Positions 9,303 to 18,133 of a DNA stretch of 26,312 bases are shown piece by piece (position 1 is the first letter of the stretch; the number at the start of each line of letters is the position of its first letter). Source of the stretch: Mucidula mucida (lineage: Eukaryota; Basidiomycota; Agaricomycetes; Agaricales; Physalacriaceae); NCBI GenBank assembly GCA_015501055.1, contig JADNYV010000473.1, forward strand, positions 1 to 26,312. The letters run 5' to 3'. Both the position numbers and the translations under genes were made by a program. Under the pieces are notes generated by a model, which was not told where the DNA came from, searched no databases, and worked only from the letters and a program-made list of their open reading frames with translations.

Positions 9303-10397
9303 TCAAGGCGCGTTTCCGGGGACGGACCAAGGCAGATATCGTCCTGGACCTGAAGCAAATCGAAGTCGACGTCTCAGCGCTCTTTTTGCGGTTTGTCGTA
9401 CGTTGAGATGCTGCGAGTCTGGCAAATGATTGAACCGGTTCTTAGATGAAGGCTCTTGTTCGTACAGAGGTTACCGCGACGAACGCATTCAGTCTAACGA
9501 AACAATCATGCGATGAGATCTATCTACGCTTGGACTCTATTGAGCACCACTTGAAGCAGCAGGCGTCTCCCAAGGCCTGTTTCCTTGAAGAGAAAACGTT
9601 GACAGCGATAAAGGGCTCTCATGCGACATTCGCAGTAAGCTCGTATGCTTTAACTTCAAATTCAGCACTAACGCGGGCATGTTAAGGACTCGCATCAATC
9701 ATCAATCAACTGATCCTCCTCTTGAAGAACGTACTCGGAGATTTCTCGCCAACAGTGTTTTGGCAGCAGAAAGGTGATGATTAGGAAAGTGACGAAGAAG
9801 GAACATGCCATCGATGAACAGGAAACTCACCACCGAGATGCCTCAGCGTTGCGTTGTATCTGATCAAGGAAGTCCGTCAGACGGCGACGCAAAACGTTGG
9901 GGACAGGCAGACTCTTGTTTTGGAATTTTGGATGCGGGCTACACAAGTCGGCATTTCTTGACGATATTGAGCAGGGGGGCAGCAGGACTGTGACGAAGAG
10001 TACTATTTCTTGGGCATTCATCGCTTATGAATGTTCTGTAACCGAATTTCCGGTGTTGCCAGCCGAGTCGATGATTAGGCTCCAGGTGTAACTTGCGAGA
10101 CAGTAGACTAGTTTTGGACTTCAAGTAGCCTGAATTACAATCATATGGTTTTCAAACATTTAGGATCGGTACGGTAGTTTGATGGGTCATGCTCATAGGT
10201 GCTAGGTAATGCAGAAAGTGACAGAAAAGGGCGGGATGGGGGCGACGATCTGCTGCGCCACATCACGTACCGGTGTCGGAACAGTTACTCTTATAGGTTT
10301 CACAATCAGGGCTTGGTATCGATACTGTTACTGATAACTCCCGGACTCCCGGAGGTATCAGGTCTGGCGGCAGGAGACTCGAGAGGTAGTGGCGGCT
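9303..10397. other. No recognisable gene; possible LINE 5' remnant
   Basis: Directly upstream of the LINE frame, on the minus strand in a neighbouring frame at about 9270-9390, the stretch LLQVQDDICLGPSPE reads like ordinary coding sequence. It may be a frameshifted continuation of the LINE pre-RT region, but I see no motif to prove it. A plus-strand frame at 9446-9685 is open for 79 codons with no recognisable domain. I see nothing else I can support up to the tRNA terminator. Confidence 0.3.
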
Positions 10398-10402
10398 AAA
10401 AA
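10398..10402 (-). terminator. Pol III terminator of tRNA-Met
   Basis: On the minus strand a run of five T lies 20 nt beyond the tRNA 3' end. It sits in the loop region of a short inverted repeat (GGCGG at 10391-10395, CCGCC at 10406-10410). Confidence 0.7.
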
Positions 10403-10422
10403 GAACCGCCGGCATAAACTAG

Positions 10423-10521
10423 TGCTCCCTGCAAGGCTCGAACTTGCGACCTCCAGATTAGATGAGCAACGCTCACTCATACGTATGAGACTGGCGCTCT
10501 AGCCAACTGAGCCAAGGAAGC
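10423..10521 (-). tRNA. Elongator tRNA-Met (CAT) with a 25-nt intron
   Basis: The 99-nt gene folds as a standard tRNA. The acceptor stem is GCTTCCT/AGGGAGC (one T-G wobble) with discriminator A73. The box A/D-arm segment is TGGCTCAGTTGG. The T arm is GCAAG-TTCGAGC-CTTGC with a perfect 5-bp stem. The anticodon arm is CCAGT-CTCATAA-TCTGG with anticodon CAT at 10487-10485, including the T31-T39 pair also found in yeast elongator tRNA-Met. The intron (10459-10483) lies between positions 37 and 38, the canonical site, and contains TATGAG, complementary to CTCATA of the anticodon loop, as in pre-tRNAs cut by the tRNA splicing endonuclease. The mature product is 74 nt before CCA addition. Features of initiator tRNA are not evident, so elongator is preferred. 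Confidence 0.95.
10459..10483 (-). other. Intron of tRNA-Met
   Basis: Removing these 25 nt restores a 7-nt anticodon loop, CTCATAA. The 5' part of the intron pairs with the anticodon loop over 6 nt, which extends the anticodon helix in the precursor. Confidence 0.9.
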
Positions 10522-11700
10522 GATATTTCGCAGTGCTCGGCAATCCCCTTGACCGTTCGGTAAAGCATGGGTACGAAATACGATGGCATTTCAAAACGAA
10601 TATTCGACTTCTCCCTATGTAATGGTGATTATCATAAACTAAACATAAACACCTCGTGTTGTCTCTCCCAAGTTAGGCATATAGAGTTCATTTGATATTT
10701 CATAGTACGAAAGTCACATGTGGCGTAACTATTAACTTACTTGCATCGCGTGCTAAGGGCTTCTTAGGTACTGCATCGGAAATGGAGATTCGTCCATTGA
10801 AGAGTCATATAAACAGTCCCGGCAGACTGCAAACACTGAGTGAGTGCCATATCCTGCGAAGCCCGGATACTCCAATTTGTTCAAAGGTTGGTGACAATGG
10901 TCTCCTTGTTGTCCGGCAGGGGATCCCGCGTAAGAAAGATAGACCAAGTAAGTATCAATATCGTATGATCCTAACATCCGTGTCACGTCGCCATGTCTAG
11001 CGCAATTTTCATGAGGCCAATTGACGTCCAGGAGGTTATGGTCTATATTGCAAGCGAACCGGATGTGATGAATTGAAGACGATCTCTCAGAGGTCGGCCC
11101 CAGTGAAGACTACAAGCGGTGTCAAGACTTCGATTGTCGCTCGAATACCCATCAGGATATGGAGAAGTTGGATATAGGAACGGGCGACCCTCACTGATGT
11201 TCCATGCAGAGTACCCTCACATCTCCCGCATGCGTTGCAACGACATACTTATATCCGCAGCGGAATGAAAACGCTCTTTGATGAGCTCGGAGCCATACTC
11301 GATACGGAGTGCATTCCATATTCTGACAACAACCATCCCAGCCTCCACCCGCTCGCGGCCCCCCACAATCATCCTGTCCGCAGAATCAAAACAACTCGCC
11401 ATATATGCACACTCACCGGAGAAACATACGACGTTACGACAGACATTTCCTCCCGCATGACTTCCCGAATCCTATAGATGTAGCCCCCCGACGGCCATAT
11501 AGATTCCTCTCGTCTTTGCGCCATCTCCATACCCGATAGACGTTCGTCGTCGCATAGATCTCGGTCCACCAACGACCCCGCTCCGAGGTTGAATATCAAT
11601 AAATCAGCTAGACTGTGCTTTTCGAAAACTTAAATATGGTATGGGACGATGGAGCTACATAAACGTGTAAGTATTCGTTAGTAAGAACATGGGCCTACCA
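10522..11700. other. Intergenic, nothing recognised
   Basis: Short frames occur on both strands but none carries a motif or splice pattern I can defend. The minus-strand frames at 11217-11402 and 11369-11599 adjoin in different frames and could be remnants of one older coding region. No repeat or RNA gene was noticed. Confidence 0.3.
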
Positions 11701-12036
11701 AAGCCAGCCTTTATTTGACTCTGTGCAGTCCATCAAATTTGACATCGATTATATGATGGAAGATGCCAACGTTCTGCCTAGAAAGCCCGCGCTCGACCGT
11801 GCTCCATGGCCACCGTTTATCGTCGCGTCCGCCACGAGCGCAATCGCCCAGGGGTCAAATATCGATGGAGAACTTGTACTTGGTCTCCTTCACAAATACT
11901 GCCGTCCACCACGTACTGTCGTAGGGAACATATTCCTCTCCCTCTACCACCCTAGCCAAATCACAACTGTCAACTCTAAGCGAAAACGATTCACAGCTCA
12001 CCTTATCGTCCACTTTGAGATTCGAATGACCATATC

Positions 12037-12424
12037 CTAGATTCCATATTCTTGAAAGAGATGCACGTAAACAGTCCAGCGTGGTAGGGCTGCAAGTGAT
12101 GGTTGATCAAAGTACGCACCGCACGTAACCTCTATGTCCAGGCCGATCTGAACGCTCTGGGGTATGGAATTGTTGTAGTCGTGATGCCATTGTTCTTCGT
12201 AAACGTGGTAGCGCAGACGACCGGAAAGGTGACAAGTTGGAAGACCGCTTAATTGGAACCTTTTCGTCGATGTACTGTAAGGCCGGAGAATCCGCGAAGC
12301 TGAATGAATTCCCGCCTGCAAAGTCGGGGAGGTTCAACGTTCTTCGCGGACGGTTATCGTCACGCCAATCGCGATCACTAACGGGCACGTTCATAATATC
12401 GAACATACCATCAAGAGCAGCCAT
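12037..12424 (-). pseudogene. Decayed coding remnant, unknown protein
   Basis: An ATG at 12422-12424 opens a frame (MAALDGMFDIMNVPVSDRDW...) with ordinary protein-like composition to about 12220. The coding character then continues in another frame (RLRYHVYEEQWHHDYNN... to WTVYVHLFQEYGI, stop near 12037). Two exact 16-nt strings inside it recur nearby on the same strand: at 12487-12502 (copy at 12196-12211) and at 13442-13457 (copy at 12311-12326). This suggests the remnant is part of a repeated or duplicated gene. I do not recognise the family. A frame change without obvious splice sites suggests decay, but an unrecognised intron is possible. Confidence 0.3.
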
Positions 12425-13532
12425 GGTGACATGGTGAAAGTAGAAAAACGTACATCAGGTGGTTATGGCAGTCGTGCTTGGTGTCTTTCGTAAACGTGGT
12501 AGGGCGGTGTTGTTGGTGGCCCTAGTCGAGACCGTATAATGATTCCAGTGACGACTATGGGGCTGCCACTTCCCCGCGGTAACGTTCAGTCGCTCCAATT
12601 CCTACCGGTAGATATCAGGGAGAATGGGCGACTTATTCGCGGCGCCGAGAATACACCCAGCAGCACCAGCACCTTCGAGGTACGAAGAGTAGACTGGGAC
12701 TTGAATACAACTCGAGCTTGTGCCTATGACCCTGTAGATTCCTCGCCATCTGACATTGGATGAAGTTTCGCGGAGATTTCGTCTGTTGTCTCTTGCACGA
12801 TCTCGACCCAGCGCTGAAGTTCGATATCATGATTTTGGCGTCGATGCTTGCCTAACGCTGCTCATGGGAATAATCCGAAATAATCGAAAGACGCTGAAGC
12901 AACATTTAACTGCAGTCATAGGCTGGCAAACAAAGGCCATGACGAGCGAGAGTCCACGGGGAAGGAGAATGCTGACGCAGGCGGTTCAAGATGGCACGCG
13001 AGGATGGGACAATAAACTGATATTTGCATGGGAGGTAGTATACATGACCTGAACTACGTACAACCTATGAATGAGGTGAGCGAGGGAACAACATACAGCT
13101 CAGGAGAAGGAAAAAGAGTAGTGGTCTCAGCCTCGCCTTACATTCTCCAACCACGCCCAACCATCTGGCTCTCGAAGAGAAAGCCTCGATACCCAACGAC
13201 AGTGGGACTCTTGCGAGCGGGGCGTGTTCCTTTACCAGGATTATCTTCATCGACCACGAAAAGAAAAGGAAAAAAAGAAAAATGGATTGAACTACTTACA
13301 TTACAGGAGGAAAACACGGTGGTAGGATATGTAGAGCCACTCCAGGTGATCATGCGTCCTTGCCCCTCGACCAGTGGGAGGAACGTCAGCAAAGATTGTT
13401 TTTGAGAGCCCGCGTCCATCTCCGACGTTTGTCTGGACCACCCCGCCTGCAAAGTCGCCGAGGCGGCGGAAGGATGGTAATTTGGACGTCGTGGATTTTA
13501 TAAAGAAGAAAATAATTTTTGGTCAAGGTTCT
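12425..13532. other. Upstream region of MRP51 with weak minus-strand coding traces
   Basis: A minus-strand ATG at 13417-13419 opens 40 codons that end at a good donor (GTAAGT from 13299). A T-rich stretch and an AG at 13245-13246 would complete a 55-nt intron, after which a frame is open to a TAG at about 13065. This could be a small two-exon gene divergent from MRP51, of unknown function, or a remnant. Another minus-strand stretch near 12750-12830 (ELQRWVEIVQETTDE) also looks coding. Neither is strong enough to call as a gene. Confidence 0.2.
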
Positions 13533-13538
13533 ATATAG
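13533..13538 (+). promoter_or_regulatory. Possible TATA box of MRP51
   Basis: TATATA (in ctatataggg) is about 80 bp upstream of the probable 5' UTR intron and 130 bp upstream of the start codon. A transcription start about 30 bp downstream would give a short 5' UTR exon. This rests on position only. Confidence 0.35.
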
Positions 13539-13614
13539 GGAGAAGTTCAGACTCCGCTTAGAGTTCCGTTTTGGGCAGACGATCGAGCCGCGTCTTTTTC
13601 CGAAAACGCTGTCG

Positions 13615-13664
13615 GTAAGTCTATAATATGAGCTGCTCGTCGTGGCTGACAGCGCGTCAAGTAG
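13615..13664 (+). other. Probable 5' UTR intron of MRP51
   Basis: A consensus donor GTAAGT (13615-13620), a CTGAC branch-like site (13646-13650) and an acceptor TAG (13662-13664) define a 50-bp intron, the usual size here. It ends three bases before the MRP51 start codon. Splicing removes an out-of-frame ATG at 13628, leaving 13668 as the first ATG. This supports the chosen start. Confidence 0.6.
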
Positions 13665-13667
13665 GGA

Positions 13668-15490
13668 ATGGCGACTGCAACGCACGTCGTGGCGTCGAGC
13701 AGTTCGCCTACGGCATCACCCTTTGCGAAACTACTGCGCCGGTCGCGCTTTGCTGCATTCGACCCCAACATCCGACAGACATATTCCGCGCCAAAAGCTC
13801 ATGCCCACCGCGGCGACTTTGGTCTCAAGCGCCCCCTTACCATCCGCCGCAAGAATGCCTTTATCACGCTGACCGCGCCGTTCGACGCCCGGGAGCAGTA
13901 CGTCGAGTGGGTCAAGGGCGAGTCGCAGGTCCGGTTCATCCGCCGCTTTGAGGAGATGGACACAAATGCCAGCGTACCACATGCCTCTGCGTGGTACAAA
14001 AACCAGAGTTCCAAGACGGCCACCGACTGGCTCATTGATTCCGAATTCGGCGACGAGATGGAGCGCCCGGAGAAAAGGGAGAGCATGTCGATAGACGACC
14101 TTGTCAAGGAGAAGCTGAAGGAGCCGGTGGCCCCGATAATGTCGGACCTGGGTGGTGTGAGCGCCAAGATGGCGGATGTGGAGAAAGCGCGCCACGCTAT
14201 CGCGGTCACGACATCCGGACTCAGTCCCAACATCGAGGCCATGTCCGAGGCCGAATTCGAAAAGTTCGTCGAGCGCACGCGCAAGCTCAGACCCCAATTC
14301 CGCGAGTTCCTTCGAAAGCGCTACGAGGAGCACAACGACAGGGACCTCTTCACGCTCGCCCAGACCACCGAAAATCTACACCGGCGCTTCCTCGAAGAGG
14401 TCACCTTTAACGAGTTCAAGAGCAGCAACTCCAAGAAAATCGAACCCCAGCCCCACCGCATAGGTGGACTGCTCTACCATCACCCTAGCACTCTGCACTC
14501 GTACATGTTCGCAAAGATGGAGCCAGGCATCTTACTCCAGACCGACACGAGTGCTGAGCACCGCGCTTTCATCACCCCCCAAGCCGGCTACGGTTCGGGC
14601 CACATGGTCTCGTTCGGTGGTCTGCGCGCCTCCATACCCGTCATACCGCTCGGCAAGGAGACTCTCTACGATCCCAAGGAGGGCATGACTACCACCGAAC
14701 CCAGGATCGCCAACGCAGTATCGATGCACGACATGCGCCTCATGCCCGGCATGGTCACCATCAACAGTCTTCCGCGCACCGTCGGCCTCAATGCCAGCGG
14801 TGTCAAGGGCATCCGCATGCGCGCCACGGTCACCACCGACAAGCAGCTGGAAGACTACTACCCATACTTCCCTTGGGACCCGCGCTACATGTCCGACAAG
14901 AACAACGTTGATGCCGTCGGGCGCGCGCCGTCCATGGACACGTTCGACTTTATGGAGTTCAAGAACGGCCCGGATACGTCGCGGATCGCGGATTATATCG
15001 TGAACCACGAAGAGCTCATTGAGGATTATGGCCCGCTCCTGCCTGACGAGATTGACGAGATGGACGAGGACTTTGGTCCGGCGCCGCTGACACCTGCGAG
15101 GGGATTGCCGCCTCGACCACCGACGGAATCAGAGCGCGCGGCGAGGAATGTTAATGTGCTGAGCATGTTGAATAACCTGACGAGCAATTCCGCTTCGCAG
15201 CCTCAGCGTGCACCGCAGCCTCAGCCTTTGCCGACTCGACGCCAGCCGCTTGACCCTGCGCAGCATAAGGCGCTGAATGCGTTTACGCAGCTTTCAAACC
15301 GAGTGAGTGCGGGTTTGTGTTGTTGAGAATATGGTTGACTGAATCCCCCTTAGCCATCCCGTGCCGAGGCTGAGCAAAAGGCTGATACCCTAGGTTTCCT
15401 TGAGCAACTTTCACAGAAGAAGGTGAGTGTGTGTTTCTTGCTTGATGGTATGATGTTGATGTATCTCTCCTCTAACAGGACGGAGAATAA
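13668..15490 (+). CDS. MRP51: Mitochondrial small-subunit ribosomal protein Mrp51 family
   Basis: Three exons are read: 13668-15302, 15354-15422 and 15479-15490, giving 571 residues. Introns of 51 and 56 bp have GTGAGT donors and TAG/CAG acceptors, both phase 0. The last exon holds only Asp-Gly-Glu and the stop. Without splicing the frame runs seven codons into intron 1 and stops. The N-terminal block at about residues 20-95, AKLLRRSRFAAFDPNIRQTY then HRGDFGLKRPL and a basic stretch, is the hallmark of the fungal Mrp51 family, a component of the mitochondrial ribosome small subunit. Mrp51 in yeast is also linked to translation of COX mRNAs (family knowledge). The Arg/Ser/Ala-rich, acid-poor start fits a mitochondrial targeting peptide. 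The region after about 450 is acidic, then Pro/Gln-rich and probably disordered. The protein is longer than the yeast member. GC3 is high, unlike the flanking decayed DNA, and the frame is intact. Confidence 0.88.
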
Positions 15491-15520
15491 ACCGTGATAC
15501 GCATGTATAGATATATACGC

Positions 15521-15706
15521 TTAATTATCGTCTTGCATGTAGGGGACTTGGCGCTTAACCTTTCGTTGTTTCATGATTTGTGCAACATCCTCAAGGCGGA
15601 ACATCGAGTTATAGACGAATAGCAGGTTTATGTATCGACGCGAAGACTGTACCCTCGTTCCTATCCTTCCAGTCATTTGATATATCTTCAATGACTCCAT
15701 GGCCAT
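15521..15706 (-). CDS. Possible small ORF, unknown
   Basis: On the minus strand a TATAAAAG box (15765-15772) is followed about 60 bp later by ATGGCCATGG (start 15706) and 61 codons of basic sequence (MAMESLKIYQMTGRIG...) ending about 30 bp from the MRP51 stop, in convergent orientation. The open frame extends upstream to 15874 (117 codons). I recognise no domain. The promoter-like box and good start context are the only support, and it may be chance within the MRP51 3' region. Confidence 0.2.
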   Translation of the reverse strand: MAMESLKIYQMTGRIGTRVQSSRRYINLLFVYNSMFRLEDVAQIMKQRKVKRQVPYMQDDN

Positions 15707-15874
15707 GGTCTCCCTACGCGATGTGCGTATCCGTATGAACAAAAAATGACGACTTGACTGGTGTCTTTTATATTCAAGCTTGGAGTTCACGTCGAACGAT
15801 GACAAGTCCTGATCGTCCCGACGAGCGCTTGGAAGTTGTTTATCCATATACCCTAAAAGGGAAAGACTTCTCAT

Positions 15875-16237
15875 TTGTCAGTGGCCAACGTCCAGATTTG
15901 GACTTCCTCCGTTAGACCTTGACCACCACTACCGCGCGACAAACGGCAGCGTATCTGCCTCTTGAAAAAATGTCTTTCGCGACCCTTCACAGAAAACGCG
16001 TCCAGATCTGATTATTAGTTTCAACGTTCGCCCCTTTCCGCGACTGCATTCATTCTGTACAGCCCGTGTTCGTACCTTTGCCAGGTTCTTCCTCTTTCGA
16101 CTGACGCGTACTTTTCTCCCTACAGCCTCTACGCGTTCCCCCTCTTGCATTCACGTTAAAAATGGGTCGAATTAGTTGAATACAGTTGCCCTAGCCTCGA
16201 TCATGGAGCCTTGGCACGGAAGGGAAAGGAACTTGAC
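15875..16237. other. Intergenic, nothing recognised
   Basis: This lies between the MRP51 3' region and the membrane-protein gene. It is pyrimidine-rich at about 16020-16150, which could be promoter sequence for the downstream gene. No ORF or RNA gene is convincing. Confidence 0.4.
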
Positions 16238-17884
16238 ATGGATCATTCACGTTTGTCTTGTTACTCAATAGGGTGTCTGGCGGGCTCTCCTGTACTCCTG
16301 GCCTTAACTTGTGCCCACGACAAAGGCGGCTCTTCGCACGACCCAAATTATGTCGACATGCTTCCAAACGCCCACCGCCACGCAATCGACTGTCGTGACG
16401 AGCGACATCATCTCGACGTCCTACTCCTCGTCGATTACTAGTGTCCCGTATTTGACGAGCTCGACGGAGGTACAGGTGCATGTACGAGTTTCGCTTCGAA
16501 TAGTAGTACCTGTCTTGGGTATGCTACGTCGACGTCGGCGACGACGCTTAAGCAAGTCATCTCTGTTCGTTCTATCCCTGCGTTTTATCCTCATCCTGAA
16601 AATCTAGCTACCACCGTGACGACTGTCCCTGTGAATATACGGTCTCTACTGGACGAGTCACGCAGTATAACACGCAATATGGGACTATCTGCTCGACGGG
16701 GACCGGAAACTGATACCGACACGGTGGGTCACTACGACGCCGCCGCCCTCGACTGTTTACACAGAGCCAATCATCAACGATGTCAGATGGGCAGGTTACT
16801 GTGCAGTTACACGACAGTGACGACTACGCCGGCGGCTGTACGACGAGCGCGATAGCCAGTTCCTCCTCTTCATCGAGTAGCAACGTCGGTGCTATCGTCG
16901 GAGGAACTGTAGGTGGCCTTATCGCGCTCCTTGCATTAGTCGCGTTATTGTATTATCTCTAGTACGTCCTTATTCCCCCTCCTCGCCTCATACTAACGTC
17001 ATTTCCTCCTGTAGCAAAAACGCCAATCGCGATGGGACGACATCTTTAATACGACGACGACAATGTTATTGCGCACACAGGGAACGCCGCTAATGGTGAG
17101 GCGAAGCCTTTTATGGCTGGAAACGAAAAATGAATGGAAGCTTCAGGAGGCCAGCCGAATATGATGGAGCATGGGAGTTCGTCGAATATGATGATGCAGC
17201 CTGGAGGGTCACCGAATGTGATGCAGCCTGGGTCGCCGAATGTGATGCAGCCTGGGGGGTCGCCGAATATGATGCAGCCTGGGGGGTCACCGAACATGAT
17301 GCAGCCTGGGAGCGGGTACCAGCCAAACATGATGGGATATCAGCCGAACATGACACAGCCAGGGGACTATGGCATGTCGAGCAGTGGCGGGATGTCCCCA
17401 CTCATGCTCCCCGTGGGTGCTGGTGCCGCCGCCGCTGCTGCAGCGCAGAGGGAGTCTCGGTAAGTCTTTCTTTTCATCTCATGCCCTCGCTCATCATCAT
17501 CTACAGTCACAGCGGATACTACCCGCACAGCTCACCATCCGTCTCGCCGCCTGGATCTGTGACATCGAACATGCCTCACATGCCCCAGTCGCACTCGCAT
17601 ACGTCCCCTGCGACGTCGGATAATGCAAGCGGGAGTGGCGTGGCGGGGGCAGCAGGCTACTTTGGGCACCCGCGGCTTGTGGTGGCGAACCAGGATGGTG
17701 GGGAGGGGGGCAATGGGGGAGGGAGGCGGGCGCGTCGCATTGGACAACGGGCGGAGGCGAAAAAGCTGGGTTGGTGCATCTGGATGGTGGGAGGGCGCAG
17801 AGGGAGCAGGAGGAGAATCATTCTGGGCCTTCTTCGGGGGCGCAGCAACCTGATGCGCCGCCTCCAGCGTATAGTGCGGATTGA
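16238..17884 (+). pseudogene. Ser/Thr-rich single-pass membrane protein gene, frameshifted
   Basis: Read across frames, the order is a hydrophobic leader (LLALTCAH near 16290-16315), a Ser/Thr-rich ectodomain (TQSTVVTSDIISTSYSSSIT; later QYNTQYGTICSTGTGN), a Ser run, one transmembrane helix (VGAIVGGTVGGLIALLALVA, about 16885-16945), a cytoplasmic RQSRWDDIF motif, an acidic YDDDNVIA stretch, Met-Gln-Pro-Gly repeats, a Gly/Ser-rich tail and a PPPAYSAD C-terminus (stop 17882-17884). This layout matches Mid2/WSC-like surface proteins that I recall from agaricomycetes; the exact function is unknown. Introns at 16962-17014 (perfect TACTAAC branch site) and 17460-17506 have good sites. At least five frame changes are needed, three at A5 runs (about 17016, 17127, 17760). 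It is either a decayed gene or a real gene with homopolymer sequence errors. Confidence 0.65.
17194..17331 (+). repeat. 27-bp coding tandem repeat (MQPGGSPN)
   Basis: Units start at 17194, 17221, 17245, 17272 and 17299. Three are 27 bp, the second is 24 bp (one Gly codon lost) and the fifth is altered (MQPGSGYQPNM). All variation keeps frame, which implies the repeats evolved under protein-coding constraint. They encode a low-complexity Met/Pro/Gly/Asn-rich cytoplasmic segment of the membrane protein. Confidence 0.85.
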
Positions 17885-18133
17885 TTGAATTTTTTTCTTG
17901 TGTGAGACGGTTATAAGTAGTGGATAATACCAGATCTGATCCATGTACACTTTACTTTTACTACGCTAGTTACATCCCTTCATGAACTTGACGCAACCAT
18001 GCTTTTATCAAACACACATTAGCATTACCTCGCGATCGGATGCGTCGTCCCGTTTTGGAAGTCATCAGCATCTTGCCTTTTTCTCCCTCACCTCGAATTA
18101 ATTCCTCTTGACGCTTCCTCTCTTCCACGCGTC

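Noticed and set aside
13028..13405. 125-codon plus-strand ORF upstream of MRP51
   Set aside because: No domain, and it overlaps an equally possible minus-strand spliced frame; neither strand is favoured clearly.
13628..13951. Upstream ATG frame overlapping the MRP51 start
   Set aside because: The ATG lies inside the probable 5' UTR intron and the frame has no conserved features.
13731..14333. 200-codon minus-strand ORF inside MRP51
   Set aside because: Exactly antisense to a conserved coding exon; its openness follows from the high-GC3 codon use of MRP51 and it shows no domain.
14532..15008. 158-codon minus-strand ORF inside MRP51
   Set aside because: Antisense shadow of the same exon, with a His/Val/Arg-rich composition typical of such shadows.
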